The notes below the pieces were generated by a model. The model worked only from the letters and a program-made list of their open reading frames with translations. It ran no database searches and was not told where the DNA came from. From Puccinia triticina (lineage: Eukaryota > Basidiomycota > Pucciniomycetes > Pucciniales > Pucciniaceae), in contig NC_070565.1 in assembly GCF_026914185.1 (NCBI RefSeq), positions 1,984,001 to 2,048,000 on the forward strand: a stretch of DNA of 64,000 bases. Direction: 5' to 3'. Of this stretch, positions 1-10,700 are shown piece by piece. The stretch's first letter is position 1, and every line of letters begins with the position of its first letter. A program made the translations under genes and the position numbers.

Positions 1-790
1 GGACGGCACATGCCTTTGTAGACCTGGAAGCCCAGCCCGTTGTCATCTTTGTTGCTGTCGTCGTCGGGGTCTGCGCGAAAGGCATGTGGGTTCTGGGGTG
101 CTTCTCTGCCGGCAGGGTGTGTACAGACTTGATGGTATAAGCGGGGGGAAGAGTGATGACACTAATTGAAAGAGGAAAGGTCAGTGGTAAGCAGGATGGG
201 CCAGTGCGCTTGTCATGCTCGGGCAGCGGGCGGCGTGGTGAAGGTGTAGCATTGGGCCTTGGCTGAGTTATTGTGCCCTGTGGCAATGGCCGCACATTGT
301 CTGGGTGTGGCTTGTGAAGTGGTGCGTCGAGGGTAGAGGCGCCACCAAGGCGGTTACAATAGCTTAGGTGAAGGGTGGCGTGGCTGGTTGGTAAGTGGGC
401 GGCGCGGTGAGATGGAGCCTCTGGGTACATATATAAGGATGGGGTTGGGATCGATGGAACCGCAGGGGATTTGGTTTCGTCCGCCCCCTCCCTGGGAGGC
501 CCCTAACTGCTTGGTTAGTCCCCCCCTGGCTAGTTTACCAACCGGCCCTCTTTTGCTTGTTGCTCTGGCACAGCTGGAGGGTCATCCATAGGGCCTTTGG
601 GTCTTGGGGATATTCAATGTGCCAAGTGAGATAAAGGGGAATGTTTTGCCCCATTTTTTGAGAGAAAACACCCCAAAACTTAGATCTACAGGTCTATAAT
701 TCTGTGGATTATCTATGATGCATGACAAACATACATGATTTGCATATGCAATATTCATAGTTTGTTCATGGTGCATGAAGCCAGGGGGTG
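1..790. other. G-rich stretch without a recognisable gene
   Basis: No reading frame here shows a family motif or convincing protein-like composition. The first ~580 bases are G/GT-rich. A TATA-like run (ACATATATAAGG) lies at about 427-438 and is followed by a C-rich stretch; the layout resembles the G-rich DNA with a TATA-like box near 29270, so it could be part of a repeat promoter. That comparison is weak. Confidence 0.3.
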
Positions 791-1985
791 TGTTGGAATA
801 TATGCTTCAAGCAATGATGGGAAGTTACATATGTTACAATATCTAGAGGGATTTTTGTAACATAACTTCCCACTGTTACCAGATAACGCGTTACCGTTAT
901 CTGCCAACATTGCTTCTTGGGCCGGTGAGTAACATAACAGATGTCAGATTATGAAACGCAACACGGAATGCTTCTTAGCTTGCAAGTTCCCTTTTAAGTG
1001 GACTCGTGCTGTTGCAAGATTGTGAAACCAGCCTCGTCCCAAAACTGACCATGTAAACTGGAACAAACCTTTACCGCAGCTTTGGCGAGCAATGTTTCAG
1101 CCATCAACCCTGACATCTGGTCAGGTGAGGCGCAAACTATTCCTGAACCCTGATTGCCTCAGCAAGAAGGGATGCCCAATTAGTCGGGCCATGAAACAGT
1201 CAGTACAACAACTTGTGCCGATAAAAGAGATTCACTGCTCCGCCAAAAGCTGACTCCTCATCCTCATTCTGATTCCTTCAGCTTCACCGTCCTAAGCACG
1301 TCCTTATCTCATTCATCAACAGACTTGCGCATATAATTTCACTACTCCTTTTTGACTCTTGCTCCTCTTAAACTCTGTTTCTCACATAAACTTCAGCACA
1401 ATCTTGTGTGCCCTAATTCTTGATTTCATTCCTGAGCTTCTTGTTCTCACCTCTCTTGCCATTTACTTTCTTAAAAAAATCACTCTCATTACTTCAACAA
1501 AAAGGTCCTCAATTGCTCTCACATCCTTGACTATTTTTGCCTGTGTCTCGCAATCCTCAACTATCTCTAGCATTACTACCCTTGCTCTTAGGTAAGAGCA
1601 CTTAGATTGTTTTGTGTTCCTCTCTTTAAATCATGTTCACACTCTGACAAGAAATCAAAATGCTCTTAGTTCTTCCTAATCTCACAACAGAGGGTGTTTT
1701 CACCCTCAATACCCGGAAAAATAACGGAGATAACACGTTAACCGCGTTACCAGAGGTGAAAATGCCATAAAAGGGGGAAAACTCCCCTTGTTTGCGCAGT
1801 TTATCCTTCTATAATTGAAAGGGATAACGTAACAAGGCTAGGAAGAGAGGTAAAAAAATTAAAGAAAACGTCATAGAAGCTTTGCCGCCATCATTGTAAC
1901 AATAACGGCAAGGATTCCGTCACGTTTTTGTTACGCTACTGTTACAGGTAGCGTAACCTCCCATTGTTGCTTCAAGCCCCATTTC
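791..1985. repeat. LTR-like or inverted-repeat element, borders unsure
   Basis: The segment opens with TGTTGGAATATATGCTTC, a start typical of Ty1/copia-type LTRs. Its first ~40 bases reappear, imperfectly and inverted, at about 1945-1985 (GCTTCAAGC and GTTAC motifs). Short palindromic GTTAC/GTAAC words recur inside (about 820-905 and 1720-1960). A CT-rich stretch with CTTAGGTAAGAG near 1590 resembles the R/U5 part of an LTR. No coding domain and no matching second LTR were found, and no target-site duplication could be fixed, so this may be a solo LTR, a fragment or a foldback element. Confidence 0.3.
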
Positions 1986-2036
1986 AGTGGCCAAGATATA
2001 TGATCTAATATCCAAAAATCACCAGTAAGACCAGCT

Positions 2037-2111
2037 GTGTTTTTAGCTCAGTGGTATAAGAGCAGCTCTCATGAATGTAGAAGGTCATGGGTTCAAATCT
2101 CACAACACACA
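2037..2111 (+). tRNA. Degenerate tRNA-like sequence (pseudo-tRNA or SINE head)
   Basis: The stretch folds as a cloverleaf of normal spacing. The acceptor stem pairs 2037-2043 with 2104-2110 (6 of 7 pairs). The D stem is GCTC/GAGC (4 of 4). The A box is TAGCTCAGTGGT and the B box GGTTCAAATC, with a T stem of 4 of 5 pairs. The anticodon stem is poor (about 3 of 5), and position 33 of the loop is not T, so a working tRNA is unlikely. The internal RNA polymerase III promoter boxes are intact, which suits a tRNA-derived SINE or tRNA pseudogene. No T-run terminator follows closely. Confidence 0.42.
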
Positions 2112-2141
2112 ATTCTTTTCACCTGAGTAATTTCAACAGTC

Positions 2142-2504
2142 TTGCATGCTTATTGGCTTGACCCAAAGCAGTTCTTACAGGCTTATCTTACGCACAACAA
2201 ACCAAAAATTAAGTCCGATCGTTGGTTGTGGGGAGCACCAATTGGATGGCCGACAACAACAGCCATTAACATTTTGACCGCAATGAAGCAACTTGTTTGC
2301 CATACTGCTGAAGGAAGAGCTTGTTGGAATCAATACATACTATCCAAGGTGTGTCCTTCTTATCTTGTTGTCTTGGCTGCGTTTTCTTTGGGTGACAAGG
2401 TTCTGATGCATTCTATCTTATTGTTTGAGCAGGCACAAGCAATCCTCACCGCTGAAGGTGGAGCACGCGGACGATTCCCAGGTGGGTTTTTTTCTCCGTT
2501 TTAG
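2142..2504 (+). CDS. Fragment of an unidentified spliced coding sequence
   Basis: The translation is protein-like and tryptophan/tyrosine-rich (motifs WLWGAPIGWP and CWNQYIL). It contains a credible 84-nt intron: donor AAG|GTGTGT at 2349 and acceptor GAGCAG ending at 2432. Removing it joins ...YILSK to AQAILTAEGGARGRFPGG in phase. After the second exon the frame runs into a stop near 2502, so the gene is truncated or continues through another unseen intron (a GTGGGT donor lies at about 2481). The phrase GAPIGWP reminds me of a repeated, uncharacterised protein family in rust fungi, but I cannot assign a function. The start codon is uncertain because upstream exons may exist. Confidence 0.35.
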   Translation: MHAYWLDPKQFLQAYLTHNKPKIKSDRWLWGAPIGWPTTTAINILTAMKQLVCHTAEGRACWNQYILSKVCPSYLVVLAAFSLGDKVLMHSILLFEQAQAILTAEGGARGRFPGGFFSPF

Positions 2505-2831
2505 GGGGCTCAGTATATATCATCGATCATGTACACCTGATCAGGCTTAGTAGCTCCGATCATCTCCCAACATGGGCGGTTCCGTGCACTATGTAGTTAC
2601 TAAATGAATTTGGAATGAAATGTAGTGATGTGCTTGACATCACTATTATTTTTTGTTTTTTATTCTGATTTTTGAAATATTTATTTTACAAATAGATGAG
2701 CTAGATGCAATATAGGATGTAAAATACATGATAATACTGTGGAGAAAGATGCCATTCAGGAAAAATGGGTCCTGTAAGGAGAGGTTGAGAATTGACGGAG
2801 TAGTGAGGAATATAACGTTGAGCGTGGTCAA

Positions 2832-3212
2832 ATACAGCAAAAGCAAAAAAGCTTGCGGGTCTGGGAGGCTGAGAATTGCCTGCTGCATTTCAGCCACACA
2901 CCTGTACAGCTCCACTGTACAGGATGTCACATTGCCTCCGGGCGACTGGTTGAGCTTGAGTTGCGTGTCGGGCCCACTGTTGGGTGGGACAGGTAGTCCT
3001 GGCGAAGAGGCCGATGGGGGTAAAATTGCACCAGGATTCCAATGGTGCAACCCTCAATACCCCAATGTCAATAATGAAGGAAATAGCATTTTTCTTCCAA
3101 TGATATTCCTGTATGCAGCTTGACATACAGGACCTATACAGGCTTGAAGGGCAGTGGCTGAGATTCCAAAATTGGGCCTGCCGGACCGCAAGCTTTTTTG
3201 CTTTTGCTGTAT
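2832..3212. mobile_element. Foldback MITE with perfect 27-bp inverted ends
   Basis: Positions 2832-2858 (starting ATACAGCAAAAGC) are the exact reverse complement of 3186-3212 (ending GCTTTTGCTGTAT). Homology continues imperfectly inward (CAGCCAC words, CTGTACAG/CTGTATAG words), so most of the 381 bp can fold back on itself. No coding capacity. A target duplication is not obvious at the borders. This is a non-autonomous inverted-repeat element of unknown superfamily. Confidence 0.7.
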
Positions 3213-3247
3213 CCGGATCTCTCATGTGAGAATCCCTGATCAGTCAT

Positions 3248-3294
3248 AAGTCCCTCCGGCAAACCCTCAGGCAGGGAGGGGCTTAGTTAAGCTC
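3248..3294. repeat. Copy of AAGTCCCTCC palindromic repeat
   Basis: A short near-palindrome: AAGTCCCTCC faces GGAGGG, followed by GGCTTAGTTAAGCTC. The same words occur at 4081-4190, 4717-4799 and 15248-15483, so this is a dispersed small palindromic family of the GC-rich part of the window. Confidence 0.55.
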
Positions 3295-3543
3295 AATACA
3301 GAATCAAGCTTGAACTCAACTGCAAAGAGGTTGATAAACTTGGCAAGGGCATGATTATTTTGGGACAGAAGGGTATATCTTCATCCTGAGACAGGCTCTC
3401 TTTATCTACATAGATCTTGCCAAAAAGAGGGTTTGGGAGCGCTGCCAGCCCGCTACAACAGCGGAAAGCATGTTTTCATTGCTATACTTTGCGCGCTTCC
3501 CACTGCACAGCCTTCTAGCGCAGCAAACCGGCCTCCCCCATCC

Positions 3544-4190
3544 GAGCTCGAGCTTAACTAAGCCTCTCCGAGGAGGCGCGAAGCGTCTCCGAAGGAGAGG
3601 CTTAGGACTAATGTCCCATATTTGGCCTGAGGCTGACAGGTTTTTTCAATGAAAATGTGTGATTTTGTGTTTACAACTCTCCTACAACTTGGTATCACCT
3701 CATAATCCAAATCCCAGTTGGCCATGTCTAGGCCTTGATCTCAGCTGTCTTGTACATGTTTTTCCAAGTAAATTCATCAAGAACTGGCCGCTCAGCAGCC
3801 ATTCTTGTAAGGGCATTTTCTGAGCAATGTGACAGACCCGCCGGGCCATTTGCAGGTCAAGTTCAGACACTTTCTCACTGTTTCAGCCTTGCAAGGCCTG
3901 GCAAGCCATGCTTTTACAACAATTCTTTTTTCAAGGGATGGGGGTAGGTGTTGTGTTAAACACACAAGAATATGTAGAAAGAAAAACTGATTCTAATGGT
4001 GCCAGAGGCTGTGAAGAAATCAAGGAATTTTTAGATGTTTGGCTGGGCAGCCTCAGGCCAAATATCGGACATTAGGCACAAGTCCCTCCCGCAAGCGGGA
4101 GGGTGCTCGCGCCCCGCGAGCACAGGGAGGGACTCGAGCTTAACAAAGCCTCTCCGAGGAGGCGCAGAGCGTCTCCAAAGGAGAGGCTTA
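3544..4190. repeat. Composite foldback element with hairpin ends
   Basis: Two nested inverted structures. At each outer edge is a hairpin of the type AGCCTCTCC ... GGAGAGGCTTA (3560-3603 and 4146-4190), each joined to GAGCTTAAC. Between them 3606-3635 (ACTAATGTCCCATATTTGGC...) is repeated inverted at 4048-4077 with one clear mismatch. At 4081-4133 there is a further pair of hairpins (CTCCCGCAAGCGGGAG and GTGCTCGCG...CGCGAGCAC). No ORF of interest lies inside. Confidence 0.55.
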
Positions 4191-4716
4191 CCTCTAAAGT
4201 CACACCGTTGGCCCTACAGACTCGAGAATTTCTGGCAAAAAAACACATATTTTATTTTCAAAATGTTTTTAAAAATGTAGTTCTTATTTAAAAAAAAATC
4301 TGAGTAGACAGACTTGTAGCCTGCAATCTCAGCTTCCATTTTACAGTTTTTTACCTAGCTGACACACATAATTACTAGCCCACTCCACCTACTGTGAAGT
4401 GGTCCTGGAGAGGTGATCCAGCGGTTTTTGAGCTCAAAATTTGAAATTCCCTGAGCCGGCGCGAGCTAGAAGGGGGGGATTGGGTACAGAAATCCACCAT
4501 GTAACAACATTTACAGGACGTTTCTTTGAAGGGGGGATGGATACAGGGGAGTTTGAAGTGGGGGAAAATAAGCTAAGAAGCTTGCCATTCCAATGGTGCA
4601 AAGGGCACGGGATGAATCAAGAGGAAACAGGGAGGTATTGGGGAAAATGGGGGAGCGTAGGGTCCTCCCTGCCATTTGTCTCAATCCTGTAGGGCGAGAC
4701 ATGCGACTTTAGAGGC

Positions 4717-4799
4717 AAGTCCCTCCTTCGGAGGTCGCTACGCTCCCCCGAGGAGGGTACGCTTGTGTTAAGTTCGGGAGGGACTTGTGTTAAGTTCGA
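4717..4799. repeat. Copy of AAGTCCCTCC palindromic repeat
   Basis: AAGTCCCTCC at the left faces GGAGGGACTT at the right, with GTGTTAAGTTCG duplicated at the end. Same family as the copies at 3248, 4081 and 15248. Confidence 0.55.
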
Positions 4800-5588
4800 T
4801 CCGAGCTGCGCTTCCTGCCCCACAGTGGTTCACCGTTTTTAAGCATCTCAGTCTTGGCTCCACACACGCGCACCCCATCCGCCGCCGACCCCCAAGCCCC
4901 AGCCGCGCGCCGTGCGCAGAAGTACGCTAGCAGCGTCCGGCCTGCCCGGCTTCGCAGGTTAGTACATATGTTGGTGAGTGGCACCAAACACACCCGTAGA
5001 CTTTGTGTATATTAATCCGACGTGCATCAAGAAGGGGGTGCTTCTGTTGATGGGGATATGCAGAGAGTGGTCTGCAGCCGGCCATGAGCGTGAGTCTCGC
5101 TTGCGACAAGCATTCCTCCTCGAGCGCTGGGGTGGCTGCACCCTCCCGCCGAGTGCAGGATCTGCATGTCTGGGTGCGCCCCTCTGTGAGCGAATATGCA
5201 GAGAGCGATGGCCGGCTGGCTCTGCGAGGTCTGCCCGCCGGGGTCTTGTGTTGGCTGGGCTCTGACAGCTCATGTACGCTGGGCTCGAGACACGGAGGCT
5301 CTTTCGACCCCGCCACTGCAGATCGGCAGGAGTCTGTGTGCTGCATGTTTCATGGAGTGGTATGCCTGCCGGGATTATGAAGGGAGGAGTGAATAGATGA
5401 GGCCGGAAGATGCAAGCACCCCAATCTATGGGCTCTCTGCTGATTTTTGTTACATATTTTTGGTTGGGATTCTCCTGGGAGATCGGCTGCCCCTGCGAGT
5501 CCTGCTGGGTTCTGGTTGGGGCGTTACGTAAGCAGCCCTTAAAAACCACTCCCCCAGCCCACGAACCATCCATCCTCCCACACCCACC
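4800..5588. other. Upstream region of the FAS gene
   Basis: GC-rich DNA with no independent gene that I can support. It contains the presumed promoter and 5' untranslated region of the FAS gene starting at 5589. CACCATGG around 5586-5592 is a favourable initiation context. Long open frames on the minus strand here are a by-product of GC-rich codon bias. Confidence 0.4.
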
Positions 5589-8500
5589 ATGGCCACCCGT
5601 CCACACCTCATCGCACACCCACCCTCGGGCGCCCGCCTCTCGCTGGCCCTGCCCGCCGCCGAGCCCCTGCTGAGCCTGGCGGAGACTGCCCGGGACGCCT
5701 TCCTGGGCTGGCTCGACCGGCAGCCCGACGCCGCGCTGCTCCAGCCCCCCGCGGCGGAGAGCGATGCCGACGACGACGACGGCGACGGCGACGGCGAGGA
5801 GAAGAGGGCCGACCCGGCCGCCGAACCCAGCCTCGTCCTGCTCGCCCACTACCTGCTCTTCCTCGCCTCCACCGCCGCCCAGAACGGCCCGCTCATCTGC
5901 CCCGCGATCGCCCACTTCCACACCCACGTCCTCGACAGCCCACCCACCGACATCCACTCCGCCGCCGCCGCCCTGACCTCCTCCGACCCCGCCCGCAGAC
6001 TCGTCATCAGGGCCTACTTCCAGGCCCGCCACGCCCTCCCGCCCGCCCTCGCCCACGAGCTCCCCGGGCCCCCGCTCGGGAAGCTGTGGGACAAGGCCCA
6101 GCAGGGCAAGAAGCTCGTCGGCGTCTTCGGCGGCCAGGGCGTCAACGAAACGTACTGGCAAGAGCTCGTCGTCAGTCTGCGTCCCTCTCCCTCCCTCTCT
6201 CTTACCCCCGCCCCACTCACCCCCCTCCCCGTGTTTCGTCTCCCCGCCGCAGAACCTGTATGCGCTCTACCCCTCCATCCTGGGCCCCTTCCTCGAGGCC
6301 GCCGACGCCCATCTGCAGGCGCTGTGCACGACGCCCCAGGCCCAGGCGAGCGCGCTATACAAGCACCACGGGCTGCGCATCCTCGCCGTAAGCTGCACTC
6401 TCTCTCTCTCTCTTTCCCCAGAAGCAAAGAACTGACGGCTGGGGATGGTCCTGCAGTGGTTGACGACCCCGGCAAGCACGCCGCCGACGGCCTACCTAGC
6501 GAGCTGTGCAGTCTCGCTGCCCCTCATCGGGCTCGTCCAGATCGCGCACTACATGGCGCTGGGCTGCGTGCAGGGGCTGACGCCGAACGGGGTGTCGTCG
6601 CAGCTAGCCGGCGGGGTGACGGGACACTCGCAGGGCGTGGTCGTCGCCGCGCTCGTCGCGGGGGTCATGCCAGCGGGGCAGGACACGTGGGCGGCGTTCA
6701 GCGGGGCGGCAATGCACGGGCTGACGGCGCTGTTCCACATCGGCATGCACGGCTCCCTGGCCTTCCCGGCCACCTCCTTGCCGCCCAAGCTCGCCGGGAA
6801 GACCGCCGACTCCGAGGGCCTGCCCTCGCCCATGCTCGCCGTCACCGGCCTCCCCCTCGACATCCTCCAGAAATCCATCCAGGACATCAACGCCCATCGC
6901 GCCGACCAGCTCCCTGACAAGACCCCCGACGCCCAGGTCTCCCTCTTCAACGGCGCCAAGGCCTTCGTCGTCACTGGCCACCCTCGCACCCTCGTCGGCC
7001 TCGTCTCCGCCCTGCGCAAATCGAAGGCCGAGCCCGGGCTCGACCAGTCCAAAGTAAGCTCTCTCCTCTCTCCCATACACACACACACACACACACACAC
7101 CATGCTCACGACGCGCTCCCGCACAGATCCCGTTCAGCAAGCGTCTCCCGGTCTTCTCGATGCGCTTCTTGCCGATCGGTGTGCCCTACCACTCGCACCA
7201 TCTCGAAGGATGCACGGCGCGGATGCTGGGCGCGGCGGAAGCGGGCGGGATCGGGGCGGCGGAGTGCGCCTGGTGGGAGGCCCACAAGGCCACGCTCGGC
7301 GTGCCCGTGTTCAACACGGAGACCGGGGCGGACATGCGCGCCGAGCAGGACGGCAAAGGCTTCCTCGAGACGCTCGCCGACCAGATCTTCACCAGCCCGA
7401 TCATGTGGACCAAGGCCTGCGCCTTCCCGGAGGACACCACCCACATCATCGAGTGCGTCCGGCCCTTCCTCTCTGCGAGATGCCCTGTCTCTGCTTGCTG
7501 ATCGTCGGCCTCTGGCTAGCTTCGGACTCGGCACGCTCTCCGGCATCGGCTCCCTCGTCGCCCGAAACGCCGAGGGAAGCGGCCACCGCGTCGTCTTCGC
7601 CGGCCTCCCCGTCGCCGGCCAGGGCCACAAGATCATGAACGAGGTCTATGACGCCAGGAACATCGTCCACGAGCAGCGCTGGGCCGAGAAATACAAGACC
7701 CGCCTCGTCAAGACCAAGTCCGTCTCTCTCTCTTTCTGCTCATGTGCTTCTCAAAAAAAAAAAAAAAAAAGCTGATGGATGCTTCTCCAACAGGGACGGA
7801 CGGATCCAGATCGATACCCCGTTCTCACGCTTGTTGAGCAAGCCTCCGCTGATGGTCGCTGGGATGACCCCTTGCACGGTGCCCGCGGACTTCAATGCCG
7901 CGTACGTCTCCGCCCTTCTCCCGGGCTCTTTCTCTCTCTCCCCCGTCTGATCGTCCGTGCAATTAGTGTGATGAATGCAGGCTATCACATCGAGTTAGCG
8001 GGCGGGGGACACTACAATGCGAAGGCCTTGCGCGCGAAGATCGCCGCGATCCGCTCCAAGCTCGAGAAGCCGGGGCTCGGGTTCACGCTGAATGCGCTGT
8101 ACATCAACCAGAAGCAGTGGGCGTTCCAGTTCCCGCTGTGGCTGGAGATGCGCAAGGAGGGCTTGCCGATGGAGGGCTTTGTGGTTGCGGCAGGGATCCC
8201 GAGCACGGAGAAGGCGAAGGAGATCATCGACGGGCTGCGCGAGGCGGGGCTCCAGCATGTGAGCTTCAAGCCGGGCTCGGTCGACGGGATCCGCCAGGTG
8301 GTCCAGATCGCCGCGGCCCACCCGGACTTCCCGGTGATCTGTCAATGGACGGGCGGCCGGGCGGGCGGGCACCACAGCTGCGAAGACTTCCACCAGCCGC
8401 TGCTGGCCACCTATGCCTCGATCCGCAGCCAGCCCAACCTGGTCCTGGTCGTCGGCTCGGGCTTCGGATCCGCCGAGGACGTGTATCCCTATCTCACCGG

Positions 8501-10036
8501 CGCCTGGTCCCGCGACCGCTTCGGCGTCCAGCCCATGCCCGTCGACGGCGTCCTCTTCGCCAGTCGCATGATGGTCGCTAAGGAGGCCGCTACCAGCCAG
8601 GCCGTCAAGGAACTCATCGTTCAGGCCCAGGGCGTCCCCGACGACCAGTGGGAAGGCACCTATGACCGCGAGACCGGCGGGATCATCACCGTCACCTCCG
8701 AGCTCGGCGAGCCCATCCACAAGATCGCCACGCGCGGGATCAAGCTCTGGAAAGAGTTCGACGAGTACGTCTTTGTTTCCTCTCGTTGGACTCTCTCCGC
8801 AGAGGCTGATGTGTGTGTGTGTGTATGAAGGACGGTGTTCGCGCTCCCGCGCGACAAACGTGCGGCCTGGCTCGAGAGCCACAGGGACTACGTGATCCAG
8901 AGACTCAACGCCGATTTCCAGAAGCCCTGGTTTGCCGAGAAAGACGGCAGGCCCGCCGGGCTCGGCGACATGACCTACAAGGAGACCGTGCTCAGACTCG
9001 TCAAGCTCTTGTTCGTCGGCCATCAGGGCCGATGGATCGATCCTACGCTGCGCAACTTGGTTGGAGACTGTCAGTGTTCTCTCCGCCACCTGCTCGGATC
9101 GGATCCGGCTGATGAGTGTGCGTGTGAATGTTGTAGGGTTGCGGCGGATCGAGGAACGGTTGTCGACGGTGACGGGGCCCCCGAAGGTCTCGGAGATCCA
9201 GTCGTACGCCGAGCTGGACGTGCCGATGCCCAAGCTCGACACCTTCTTCGCCCGCTACCCCGAGGCCGGCTCCCAGATCCTCGCCTCCGAGGACATCGCC
9301 TACTTCCTCGCGCTCTGCCAGCGGCCCGGGCAGAAGCCGGTCCCGTTCATCCCCGTGCTCGACAGCAACTTCGGCATCTGTTGAGCCCCCTTTCCCCTCC
9401 TCTCTCGCATGTCGTGGGGCTGATTGTGTGGCTGTGTGTGTAGGGTTCAAGAAGGACTCGTTGTGGCAGGCCGAGGACATCGATGCCGTGGTCGATCAGG
9501 ACCCGCAGCGGGTGGCGATCCTGCAGGGCCCCGTGGCCGTGCGCCACTCGACGACGACGGACGAGACCGCGGGCGAGATCCTCTCTGGGATCGAGGCGGG
9601 CATCGTTGAGCGGCTGTTAGCGGAGACGTACGGGGGAGACGCGGGGCGGGTGCCCCAGGAGGACTATCTGTGCCGGCGGCCGGCGACGCTGACCGCGGCG
9701 GAGCGCGAGGCGGTCCTCGGGGAGGCGCGGATCCGGTACCGGGTGGAGAAGCAGGGGCCGGCGGACAGACACGTGTACGACATCGCCGGCCCGCTCCCGG
9801 CCCCCGCCCACTGGCCCGCCTGTCTCCTCGCCGACCGGCCCGCCGGCTGGCTCGCCGCCCTCCTCCACGCCATCGCCCTCCTCCAGGGCCCCGCCCTCGT
9901 CTCCAACCCCCTCCCACAACTCCTCCGGCCCAGACCCTTCCAGCGCGTCGTCGTCACCACTGACCCCGCCGGCGCCCCGCTCAACGTCAAGGTCTTCGGC
10001 GCCGCCGCCGTGCCCGTCCGCCCGCTCATCGCCTAA
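5589..10036 (+). CDS. FAS1: Fatty acid synthase beta subunit (AT-ER type), ten exons
   Basis: Cytosolic type I FAS subunit: acetyl-transferase loads the starter and the FMN-dependent enoyl reductase performs the last reduction of each cycle. Exons by reading frame and GT-AG borders: 5589-6170, 6253-6387, 6457-7053, 7127-7452, 7520-7717, 7794-7901, 7967-8764, 8831-9069, 9137-9379, 9444-10036; 3819 nt, 1272 residues. The transferase serine is in GHSQG (about residue 297). The enoyl-reductase barrel has GYHIELAGGG (about 653-662) and QWTGGRAGGHH (about 774-785). An acidic insert (DADDDDGDGDGEE) lies near residue 60. Conserved blocks follow ascomycete FAS1 up to WFKKDSLWQ and about 200 residues beyond, then a stop. 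The dehydratase and malonyl/palmitoyl-transferase domains of a typical ~2,050-residue beta subunit are absent. This matches the subunit split I recall for Rhodotorula toruloides, where these domains sit in the alpha subunit. No frameshift was seen. Confidence 0.93.
7077..7100 (+). repeat. (AC)12 microsatellite in FAS intron 3
   Basis: Twelve uninterrupted AC units inside the intron 7054-7126. Other FAS introns also hold simple repeats, for example an 18-base A run at 7753-7770 in the intron 7718-7793 and CT-rich tracts. Confidence 0.9.
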
Positions 10037-10700
10037 CCCCCCCCTGGTTCTCCCCCTCGCGCTCTCCTCATTATATCTGGCCCACCCCTCTCGCCCCCGT
10101 CTCTTCCCTCCTTCCGCGCGTACATGTATCCCTCCATCCACCCGCCCGCTCCTGGCTTCCTCCTCCGCGGCTGACCCCCCTCCCTCCCCAAAAAAATGCG
10201 AGCGCCCCAGTCCTGCGTGTTTATCCGGCCTGCTGCTCTGTTCTCTCGTGCTTATATATATATACTCAATCCTTGTGAAGTAACGATGTGCATGCGCGTC
10301 TGTTTGGTCGCCGCGGCCGTGGCTCCCTGCTCTGAGCCCCGGGCTGACGGCCCTTCGGCGCCGTGTGAGACAGGACATTGAGAGAGACTCTGTCCCCACT
10401 CTCTAGACAGGCTTTGGGTGAGCGGGGGCTCTCTCTCTTTGCGTCTCCGCGAAAGCCCCAGCCGGAGCGTGCTGGAGTGGAGTCCCTCCTTCCGAGGCTC
10501 GTCGGGAAGGCTGAGAGAGAGAGCGGGGGCGGGCTCGAGGCCGCCCTGAAGACTCGCCCATGGCCATCCATCCAGCCACATAAGCTGGCTGTGGCCCAGG
10601 GACAAGAGTGACCAATACGCTGTGGATTCCCCCACTCTTTCAGTCCGGGATGAGAGGGATCCCGCGACTGCGGCGAGCGACAGAGCCCATCAGATTACAC
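10037..10700. other. 3' flank of FAS, no gene seen
   Basis: C/T-rich sequence after the FAS stop, with a TATATATATA run at about 10254-10263. No open frame here is protein-like. It probably contains the FAS 3' untranslated region and terminator. Confidence 0.4.

Noticed and set aside
4959..6161. 400-codon minus-strand frame over the FAS start
   Set aside because: It is antisense to FAS exon 1, consists of Gly/Glu/Val-rich low-complexity sequence produced by the GC-rich codon bias, and has no family motif.
7995..9242. 415-codon minus-strand frame over FAS exons 7-9
   Set aside because: Crosses FAS introns and mirrors the sense codons; no protein features of its own.
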